Positions 42,378 to 49,276 of a DNA stretch of 64,000 nt are shown here, piece by piece. Location of the stretch: contig OZ251487.1 in the NCBI GenBank assembly GCA_965242685.1, positions 1,488,001-1,552,000 on the forward strand, read 5' to 3'. Made by a program: the position numbers and the translations under genes. The DNA comes from G965215055 sp965242685. Lineage in GTDB: Bacteria; Pseudomonadota; Gammaproteobacteria; UBA4575. Position 1 is the first letter of the stretch, and every line of letters begins with the position of its first letter. The notes below the pieces were generated by a model. That model did not search any database. It saw only the letters and a list, made by a program, of their open reading frames with translations, and was not told the origin of the DNA.

Positions 42378-42882
42378 GCCAACCAGAGTTTATTGGGATG
42401 CCTGCACCTGGATTGCCTACTTAAACAAAGAGGAGAATATTAGACTTCCTGATGGCAGTACAGAAAACAGATTTTCAATGTGTCTTGATGTCCTGGACCG
42501 TGCGGAGAAAGGGGAAATTGAAATCGCTACCTCTGCCTTTACACTGGCGGAGGTGTGTAAAGATATAAAAATAAAAACTTTAGAAAATTTATCCGGCTTC
42601 TTTGACCGCTCCTATATATTTATGATCCCGGTAGATAAGAGTATTGGATTAAAGGCTCAAGACATGCAGGTTAATGGTGAAATTAATCTTAAGCCACCTG
42701 ATGCAGTGCATTTGGCTTCGGCTTACAGAAGCTCTGCAAAAGAACTCCATACGTTTGACAAGCGCATTTTAGGGCATAATAAGAAGATTGCAGAGCTTTG
42801 GGAAAGCAGAATCAAAATATGTAAGCCAGGTGAGGGTGAGCCTCTCCCATTGTTTGAAAACGACCGCAAACCAGCCTCTTGA
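42370..42882 (+). CDS. PIN-domain ribonuclease (VapC-like)
   Basis: The 170-residue protein has the four acidic PIN positions: Asp in VYWDACTWI near residue 10, Glu in TLAEVCKD near 60, Asp in PPDAVHLASA near 110 and Asp in HTFDKRI near 130. PIN domains are Mg-dependent RNases, often VapC toxins. The gene overlaps the upstream hypothetical gene by 8 bp. A defence or abortive-infection role is possible given the restriction locus 100 bp downstream. Confidence 0.82.
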   Translation: MAKPTRVYWDACTWIAYLNKEENIRLPDGSTENRFSMCLDVLDRAEKGEIEIATSAFTLAEVCKDIKIKTLENLSGFFDRSYIFMIPVDKSIGLKAQDMQVNGEINLKPPDAVHLASAYRSSAKELHTFDKRILGHNKKIAELWESRIKICKPGEGEPLPLFENDRKPAS

Positions 42883-42940
42883 TTATTTATAGAAGATAGT
42901 AAGAAAGAAAATTTAGATACTTTCCCCCCAAAAACCCCGC

Positions 42941-42982
42941 TTGACATAATTCAGTTATATCTGCTATATTTGCGATATGACT
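42941..42982 (+). promoter_or_regulatory. hsdM promoter with overlapping inverted repeat
   Basis: TTGACA (42941-42946) and TATATT (42965-42970) are spaced 18 bases apart. The expected transcription start is at or near the hsdM ATG at 42977, which would make the mRNA leaderless. An inverted repeat, AGTTATATC (42953-42961) and GATATGACT (42974-42982, one mismatch), brackets the -10 box and covers the start codon. An operator at this place would suit repression by the HsdM-fused HTH domain. Confidence 0.68.
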
Positions 42983-44809
42983 GAACCAATCGACGTTCCC
43001 GCCACGTTACGCACCATTCGCGCAAGCCTTGACCTTACGCAAGAGCAGCTTGCCGAACGGCTTGGCGTCTCCTTCGCCAGCATAAACCGTTGGGAAGGCG
43101 GTGCCGCCATGCCGCAAAAGGCCGCCCGCGAGGCCATCGCCGCGCTGGCCGCCAAATCGGGGATCGATCCCGCCGTCTCGTCTACCGAAGCCGCCGCCCG
43201 CGTCACCCGCCGCCGGCCCCGCGGCAAGGCCGTCCCCTCGACCAAGCCGATGGAACAGATGCTATGGGACGCCGCCTGCTCCATCCGTGGCGACAAGGAC
43301 GCCGCCAAATTCAAGGACTACCTCCTGCCGCTGCTATTCCTCAAGCGCCTTTCAGACGTGTTCGACGATGAGATCAAACGCATGGCCGAAGACTATGACG
43401 GCGATCAGACCCTCGCGCTGAAGATCGTCGAAGACGACCACCACCTCGTTCGCTTCTACCTGCCGCCAGAGGCGCGCTGGGCAGTCATCAACGGCAGAGC
43501 AAGCCACGACTGGCCGCCCGATGAGCACGGGCAGAGCACAAAACCCCGCGACATCGGCGAACGCCTCACCAAGGCGGTGCGCGCCGTGGTGCGTCACAAC
43601 CCCTCCCTGGCCGATGTCATCAATCTCGTCGATTTTGCCGCCGAACGCAACGGCGAACGCGACATCAATCCGGCCAAACTTGACGCCGTTGTCGAGACCT
43701 TTTCCGACCCCCGCTATCGGCTCGGCCTGGCCGACGTACAGCCCGACTTTCTCGGGCGCGCCTACGAATACCTGTTGCGCAAGTTTGCCGAAGGTTCCGG
43801 CCAAAGTGCCGGCGAGTTTTTCACGCCCACCGAAGTCGGCTTTTTGATGGCGCACCTCATGCGCCCGCGCCCCGGCCAGACCTGCCACGACTACGCCTGC
43901 GGTTCCGCCGGCCTGCTGGTCAAACTGCAACTCGTCGCCCGCCAACTCGACCCCACCAGCCATAGCCCACCCCTCGGGCTTAGCGGCCAGGAACTTCAGG
44001 CCGAAAGCTACGCCGTCGCCCGCATGAACGCCATCATTCACGACATGGAAGTCAAAATTAGGCGCGGCGACACCATGATCAACCCCAAATTCAAGACCGA
44101 CGCCGGCCGCATCAAGGCCCATGACGTAGTCGTCGCCAATCCCATGTGGAATCAAGCGTTCAATCCCGACGTATTCGCCAACGACCCGTTCGACCGCTTT
44201 CGCACGCAAGGCGGCGTCACCACCGGCAAGGGCGATTGGGCCTGGCTACAACACACCGTCGCCTGTCTCAACGAACGCGGACGCGCCGCCGTGGTACTTG
44301 ACACCGGCGCCGTCACACGCGGCTCCGGCGCCAAACACGAAGACCGGGAACGCAACATCCGCAAATGGTTTGTCGATCACGACCTGATCGACGGCGTGAT
44401 CCTGCTGCCCGACAACCTTTTCTACAACACCAGTGCCGCCGGCATCATCGTGGTATTATCAAAAAACAAGCCCGCCGCGAGAAAAGACCGGATCGTGCTG
44501 CTCAACGCCGGCCGCCGCGTGCGCAAGGGACGCCCGAAAAACTTCATCCTCGAAGACGACATCCAACCGCTGGCCGCCGCCTACCTCAAGGGCGAACCGG
44601 TGGAAGGCGAGATCGCCGTCATCACCCGTCAGCAGGCACAAGAGGCCGACTACAACCTCATCCCGAGCCGGTGGGTGGGGACTTCCTCAGAAGGTGATTC
44701 CGTTGATCTTAAGGACATCATTACACGATTCGAAGCAGCCATTGACGAAGAAATATCCGTCTCGGTCAAACTCCAGGCTGCTCTCAAAAAGTTACGGGCA
44801 TTGACTTGA
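42977..44809 (+). CDS. hsdM: Type I restriction-modification methylase HsdM with N-terminal HTH domain
   Basis: The 610-residue protein starts with an XRE-type helix-turn-helix (residues about 8-62, LDLTQEQLAERLGVSFASINRWE), then a HsdM N-terminal helical domain and an N6-adenine methylase with the SAM motif DYACGSAGL near residue 303 and ANPMW near 387, a variant of NPPF/NPPY. HsdM with HsdS methylates adenine in a bipartite target. The HTH extension is unusual and could autoregulate the operon through the inverted repeat on the promoter. hsdS starts within the stop (TTGA overlap). Composition is GC-rich, unlike the following genes. Confidence 0.9.
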   Translation: MTEPIDVPATLRTIRASLDLTQEQLAERLGVSFASINRWEGGAAMPQKAAREAIAALAAKSGIDPAVSSTEAAARVTRRRPRGKAVPSTKPMEQMLWDAACSIRGDKDAAKFKDYLLPLLFLKRLSDVFDDEIKRMAEDYDGDQTLALKIVEDDHHLVRFYLPPEARWAVINGRASHDWPPDEHGQSTKPRDIGERLTKAVRAVVRHNPSLADVINLVDFAAERNGERDINPAKLDAVVETFSDPRYRLGLADVQPDFLGRAYEYLLRKFAEGSGQSAGEFFTPTEVGFLMAHLMRPRPGQTCHDYACGSAGLLVKLQLVARQLDPTSHSPPLGLSGQELQAESYAVARMNAIIHDMEVKIRRGDTMINPKFKTDAGRIKAHDVVVANPMWNQAFNPDVFANDPFDRFRTQGGVTTGKGDWAWLQHTVACLNERGRAAVVLDTGAVTRGSGAKHEDRERNIRKWFVDHDLIDGVILLPDNLFYNTSAAGIIVVLSKNKPAARKDRIVLLNAGRRVRKGRPKNFILEDDIQPLAAAYLKGEPVEGEIAVITRQQAQEADYNLIPSRWVGTSSEGDSVDLKDIITRFEAAIDEEISVSVKLQAALKKLRALT

Positions 44810-46089
44810 CGGAAAAATCAACCATTCGCCTTTCCGATCTTTGTGACTTGGTTTCAGAACAAGTCAATCCCCGTGAGATCAAACCTGAAACCACCTATGT
44901 TGGTCTTGCACATATGAAAACGGGGCGGTTTGTTCGCACAGAAAAAGGGCAAGCATCAGATGTACGAAGCTCCAAGTCCGCATTCAAACCTGGCGATATT
45001 CTCTATGGCAAACTTCGCCCCTATCTCGACAAAGCAGCATTAGTTCAAGACAAAGGTATATGCACGACGGATGTACTCGTTCTCCGACATAAGGAAGGCG
45101 TTGATCCACGATTTCTGATCAGTGTCGTTCATTCCCCTGATTTTATCGAGTACGCCATTGCCGGAACGACGGGCGTACAACACCCTAGAACATCTTGGTC
45201 GCACATACGCGAATTTGCCATACCCAAGGGCACATTGGACGAGCAGGAACGAATTGCCGGAATGTTGTGGCTTGTACACGAGGGGATTGCTGCTTCGGAG
45301 ACTTTGATAAAAGTTGGGAATGACCTCAAACGCGCCGCCATGCAAAAACTGTTCGCCCACGGCCTGCGGGGAGAGGTACAAAAGCACACCGAAATCGGCC
45401 CGCTGCCGGAGAGTTGGGGAGTAGAACCGCTTGGAAACCACTTTGAGATCGTTCAGGGGCTATCCCTTAAAGGCAACCTTGCAACCGATGGAACAGGCGT
45501 GCCGTTCCTTCGCACCTCAAACGTCTATTGGGGGCGCATTGACCTGTCAAAAATCAGCCGCATGAACGTCGAGACGACCGCAATTCGGGACTTGCAGTCC
45601 GGCGACCTGCTCGTCTGCGAAGGGGGCGAAATCGGCCGTGCCGCCATCTGGTCAGACGAAATTGAACATTGCACCTATCAAAACCATGTCTACCGCCTTC
45701 GCCCAACCGCAAATGGCAAGGCCGATCCGAAGTTTGTGATGAGATGGCTTGAAGAAGGCTTTTGCCACCGACAGGTCTATGAAGGTGCGGGAAACAAAAC
45801 AACCATCCCCAACCTTTCGCGTTCACGCCTCTCGGAGTTAAGAATACCGATAGCGACTTTGGATGAACAAAAAGAAATCGTCGCCATCCTCGACGCCATC
45901 GACCGCAAGATCGACCTGCACCATAAAAAACGCGCCGTCCTAACCGACCTGTTCAAAACCCTCCTGCACCAACTCATGACCGGCAAACTCCAAGTCCGCG
46001 ACCTGGATCTGTTGGTGCTTTCAGATGCGAAGGCTGAATCGCCGCCCACCAACAATGAAAACGCGACTACAAACGAGGTGCGTACATGA
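44806..46089 (+). CDS. hsdS: Type I restriction specificity subunit HsdS
   Basis: The 427-residue protein starts at a TTG overlapping the hsdM stop. It has two target-recognition domains, the first about residues 10-165 and the second about 195-355. Each is followed by a conserved helix; the first is seen at LDEQERIAGMLWLVHEGIAASETLIK and the second at LDEQKEIVAILDAIDRKID. This is the classic duplicated layout of HsdS. The C-terminal tail (residues 405-427) is hydrophilic. Its 3' end overlaps the ATG of the AAA ATPase gene by four bases. Confidence 0.9.
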   Translation: MTEKSTIRLSDLCDLVSEQVNPREIKPETTYVGLAHMKTGRFVRTEKGQASDVRSSKSAFKPGDILYGKLRPYLDKAALVQDKGICTTDVLVLRHKEGVDPRFLISVVHSPDFIEYAIAGTTGVQHPRTSWSHIREFAIPKGTLDEQERIAGMLWLVHEGIAASETLIKVGNDLKRAAMQKLFAHGLRGEVQKHTEIGPLPESWGVEPLGNHFEIVQGLSLKGNLATDGTGVPFLRTSNVYWGRIDLSKISRMNVETTAIRDLQSGDLLVCEGGEIGRAAIWSDEIEHCTYQNHVYRLRPTANGKADPKFVMRWLEEGFCHRQVYEGAGNKTTIPNLSRSRLSELRIPIATLDEQKEIVAILDAIDRKIDLHHKKRAVLTDLFKTLLHQLMTGKLQVRDLDLLVLSDAKAESPPTNNENATTNEVRT

Positions 46090-47702
46090 AACTTAAAGAA
46101 ATCAAAATTGATCCATACTTCAAACGCTTCACAGATTTAACTGTTCAAGGCATTCCCGAAACTGCGCATCTTATCATCCTGGCCGGCCCAAACGGCTGTG
46201 GGAAGTCATCCTTTTTTGAGGCGTTGAATGTTTGGTATAGATTAAAATCATATAGGACAATCCATTGGAGTGCCGAATACAATCTTAAAGACGTCCAGAG
46301 TGGATATGTTCCTACTCGGCCGCAAGGAGTTTCTTATATAGATTTTCACGATCATGTTATCGATGGTACAAAGCAACAAAATTACAGGAAGGTCTTCTAT
46401 ATTAGAACGGCATACAGAAACGACCCAGAGTTTCAGAGCAATCAACTTACAAAAGTGGGGAGTTTACTTGACGAGATAAGCAGACGGTCTGTTCGCATGA
46501 TTGATAATGACGCCGCAGTAGCTCGTCACTACCAAAGATTGGCCGGCCAAGCCCTTTCCGACGTTTGGTTAAAGAGTGGGGAAACAACATTAGACCAACT
46601 CCGCAAAGAGATTCTTGGGGATATCCGAAAAGCCCTGCTACGTCTGTTTCCCGACCTGGAACTCAATAGTCTGGGAGATCCCTTGATCGACGGCACTTTC
46701 CGCTTCACAAAAGGAGCCAGCCAGGGGTTCGGATATATGAATCTGTCAAGTGGTGAAAAGGCCGCGTTTGATCTGATCCTCGATTTAGTCATCGCACGGC
46801 GGGAATACGACAATACGTTGTTTTGTATTGACGAGCCTGAATCGCACATGAACGCACGCCTTCAAGCGAAGCTTTTATCCGTGCTCTACGACCTTGTTCC
46901 CGAAAATTGTCAGTTGATGCTGGCAACCCATTCCATCGGCATGATGCGTCGTGCGCAAGATATCGAAACGAAAAACCCCGGCAGCGTTGTATTTCTTGAT
47001 TTCGAAGACCGTGACTTTGATCAGAAGCAGGTGATTGAGCCGACGACCCCTGACCGAGCTTTTTGGAAGAAGGTACACGCCGTTGCACTGGGCGATTTAG
47101 CGAAATTGGTACCACCGGAACGAGTCGTGATATGCGAAGGTACTCCTAAAGGAACGGAATCTGTCCACAACTACTCACACGACGCCCGGTGCTACGACAG
47201 GATTTTTGAAGCCAAATTCCCGGAAACGAAGTTTGTTTCAATGGGCAATTCCGATCAAGTCATTGAAGACAAAAGAGGCTTAGCGAAAACGCTAAGTTTG
47301 CTGATTGAAAAGCTGGAGGTCATCCGCCTTGTTGACCGAGATGCTCGATCCCCTGAAGAAGTTGCCGACCTGAAAAATAAAGGTGTTCGCGTCCTGTCAC
47401 GTCGCAACCTGGAGTGTTACTTATTTGATGACGAAGTTTTGCAGGCACTCGCAAAGAGCGAAGGCAAAGAAGATAAAGCTGAAGCTATCCTTGCAGCGAA
47501 GGACGCCATTATGAAGGAAATAACCCCTCCGGATAACCTGAAACTCGCAAGCGGCAAACTTTACAATGAATGTAAAGAAATACTGGGTCTCACCGACCCC
47601 GGTAACGATACCAAGGCATTCATGCGTGACACGCTTGCCCCGCTCGTTACACCCGAAATGGACGTATACAAAGAATTACGCCAAGATATTTTTGATGCTT
47701 GA
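46086..47702 (+). CDS. AAA ATPase with OLD/DUF4435-like C-terminal region, coupled to hsdS
   Basis: The 538-residue protein has Walker A AGPNGCGKSSF near residue 33, an ABC-type signature LSSGEKAAFD near 220, Walker B LFCIDEPESHMN near 240 and an H-loop ATHS. The C-terminal 190 residues hold VICEG, then RLVDRDA near 420 and SRRNLECYLFDDEVL, like the acidic/TOPRIM-type region seen in OLD and DUF4435 nucleases. It starts inside the hsdS stop (ATGA), so it is made with the restriction system. Such ATPases are often additional defence effectors. AT-rich compared with hsdM. Confidence 0.82.
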   Translation: MKLKEIKIDPYFKRFTDLTVQGIPETAHLIILAGPNGCGKSSFFEALNVWYRLKSYRTIHWSAEYNLKDVQSGYVPTRPQGVSYIDFHDHVIDGTKQQNYRKVFYIRTAYRNDPEFQSNQLTKVGSLLDEISRRSVRMIDNDAAVARHYQRLAGQALSDVWLKSGETTLDQLRKEILGDIRKALLRLFPDLELNSLGDPLIDGTFRFTKGASQGFGYMNLSSGEKAAFDLILDLVIARREYDNTLFCIDEPESHMNARLQAKLLSVLYDLVPENCQLMLATHSIGMMRRAQDIETKNPGSVVFLDFEDRDFDQKQVIEPTTPDRAFWKKVHAVALGDLAKLVPPERVVICEGTPKGTESVHNYSHDARCYDRIFEAKFPETKFVSMGNSDQVIEDKRGLAKTLSLLIEKLEVIRLVDRDARSPEEVADLKNKGVRVLSRRNLECYLFDDEVLQALAKSEGKEDKAEAILAAKDAIMKEITPPDNLKLASGKLYNECKEILGLTDPGNDTKAFMRDTLAPLVTPEMDVYKELRQDIFDA

Positions 47703-47764
47703 ATCGAATTCAACTTGCAGATTTATTGGCCTACAATGTTTATCGTGCTTTCAGGGATGAGAAC

Positions 47765-47839
47765 ATGAACTACAAAATCACCGCCGCCGGCACCGTGCAG
47801 TTTCCTATGGTGCGCCATGCGAAGGAGATAGAGGTATGA
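47765..47839 (+). pseudogene. Vestigial HsdR N-terminus (24 codons) in front of fic
   Basis: An ATG at 47765 gives MNYKITAAGTVQFPMVRHA and stops after 24 codons. This matches the start of the intact HsdR (MTDLNITEAGTVQFPMVHHA). At DNA level 47786-47821 and 49301-49336 share 35 of 36 bases. Its TGA overlaps the fic ATG, so it could serve as a translated leader coupling fic to upstream genes. It looks like the stump left when fic was placed between hsdS-AAA and hsdR. Confidence 0.8.
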
Positions 47840-48963
47840 GCGACCCCATTCGTTACCACTTAGGGAAATTTCCACCCGCCGACATTCACTGGGAAGCACT
47901 CGTGTCTTTGATTGGTCAAGCCAATGCAGCACTGGCACGCTACGACGGTCTTGTTGCCGCCATCCCAAACGCTTCCATTCTGCTCTCCCCGCTCACAACG
48001 CAGGAAGCGGTCCTTTCGTCAAAAATTGAGGGCACGAACGTTACCATGAGCGAGGTACTTGAGATCGAGGCAGGCGCCGATGCAGAGGTAGCACAGCCGA
48101 AACGAGACGATGCGGAAGAAATTATCAACTACCGCGCCGCCTTGATGTTTTGTTCTAAAGAGCTATCAGACCGCCGGCTCACACAAAATCTTCTTCGTCA
48201 GGCTCATGCCCTGCTGATGCAGGGGGTTCGCGGCCAAGAAAAAGATCCCGGTAGCTATCGCAAGCGTCAAAACTGGATTGGGGCCGCCGGATGCACGATT
48301 GACGAGGCCGATTATATACCGGTTGCGACAGAACACTTGCAAACAGGCATGGATGCTTGGCACGACTATCTGGTTAGCCAAAATGAACCGGATAAACTCG
48401 TCCAGTTGGCTGTTATTCATGCCGAATTCGAGGCACTCCACCCATTTGAAGACGGCAATGGTCGGCTTGGTCGTATGATTATCCCGCTGTTCTTGTTTGA
48501 GAGAGAAGTCCTTAGTGGTCCGAATTTCTATATGAGCGGTTACCTTGAAGCGAATCGCGATCAATATGTCGAAAGTCTGCGGGCAATTTCGCGCGATAGT
48601 GCTTGGACGCCTTGGTGCATTTTCTTCCTCAAAGGTTTGATCGAACAAGCATCGGAGAACCAGTCAAAGGCGCAAGCTATTCTGGATTTACACCGACAAA
48701 TGCAGAGGAAAATTGCAGAGCTGACTCATTCGCAATATGCAAGCCGAGTAGTGGACTTTCTATTTTCACGCCCGATTTTTACAAGTACTCAATTTATCAG
48801 GGAGTCGAAGATTCCACCGCCAACCGCACAGCGTTTTCTTCCTTTGCTGCTGCGAAGGGATACCGATGTTTTGTGCACGATTCGGAAAGGTGCGGGACGC
48901 CGGGCAGCAACCCTCGCCTTTCCCAAACTTCTGAATATTGCCGAAGGAAAACCCGTTCTTTGA
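47836..48963 (+). CDS. fic: Fic-domain AMP/nucleotidyl-transferase
   Basis: The 375-residue protein has the catalytic motif HPFEDGNGRLGR near residues 201-212. The inhibitory motif SSKIEGT near residue 61 lies on an N-terminal helix, placing it among class II Fic proteins that are held inactive by their own glutamate. A C-terminal winged-helix-like region follows. Fic enzymes AMPylate target proteins and often act as toxins or phage-defence modulators. It lies within a type I restriction locus, so it may modify Hsd proteins or a host target; this is inference. Confidence 0.9.
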   Translation: MSDPIRYHLGKFPPADIHWEALVSLIGQANAALARYDGLVAAIPNASILLSPLTTQEAVLSSKIEGTNVTMSEVLEIEAGADAEVAQPKRDDAEEIINYRAALMFCSKELSDRRLTQNLLRQAHALLMQGVRGQEKDPGSYRKRQNWIGAAGCTIDEADYIPVATEHLQTGMDAWHDYLVSQNEPDKLVQLAVIHAEFEALHPFEDGNGRLGRMIIPLFLFEREVLSGPNFYMSGYLEANRDQYVESLRAISRDSAWTPWCIFFLKGLIEQASENQSKAQAILDLHRQMQRKIAELTHSQYASRVVDFLFSRPIFTSTQFIRESKIPPPTAQRFLPLLLRRDTDVLCTIRKGAGRRAATLAFPKLLNIAEGKPVL

Positions 48964-48977
48964 ATCTCACGTATGAA

Positions 48978-49190
48978 CAACAAACTCATTTGTGTATCAC
49001 GAAACCGCATTCCATTAGACACAAACCAACTTGTGTCTAATGGGTTAGCAACAAACCCGTTTGTGTCTAACGAAACCGCATTCCATGAGACACAAACTAA
49101 CTTGTGTCTAATTGGTTAGCAACAAACCCGTTTGTGTCTAACGAAACCGCATTCCATGAGACACAAACCAACTTGTGTCTAATGGGTTAG
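48978..49190. repeat. Three 71-bp tandem repeats with internal palindromes
   Basis: Units at 48978-49048, 49049-49119 and 49120-49190 are 71 bases each and nearly identical; the second and third differ at two bases. Each contains the palindrome-like GACACAAACCAACTTGTGTC and, in units 2 and 3, ACAAACCCGTTTGT, so the heptamer GACACAA or its inverse occurs several times in alternating orientation. They fill most of the gap between fic and hsdR and end 86 bp before the hsdR ATG. No spacers are present, so this is not CRISPR. Confidence 0.92.
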
Positions 49191-49276
49191 AAGAAACATG
49201 CCGTAGCATCAGACAACCAAAGCACGCGAACAAGTCAGGGTAATGCTCACCAAAAACCCAAACGGATTTATTAACT

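Noticed and set aside
43352..44209. 285-codon open frame antisense to hsdM
   Set aside because: HsdM catalytic motifs lie on the plus strand; the antisense frame lacks any domain.
48978..49190. CRISPR array
   Set aside because: The units are contiguous 71-bp tandem repeats with no variable spacers, and no cas gene lies nearby.
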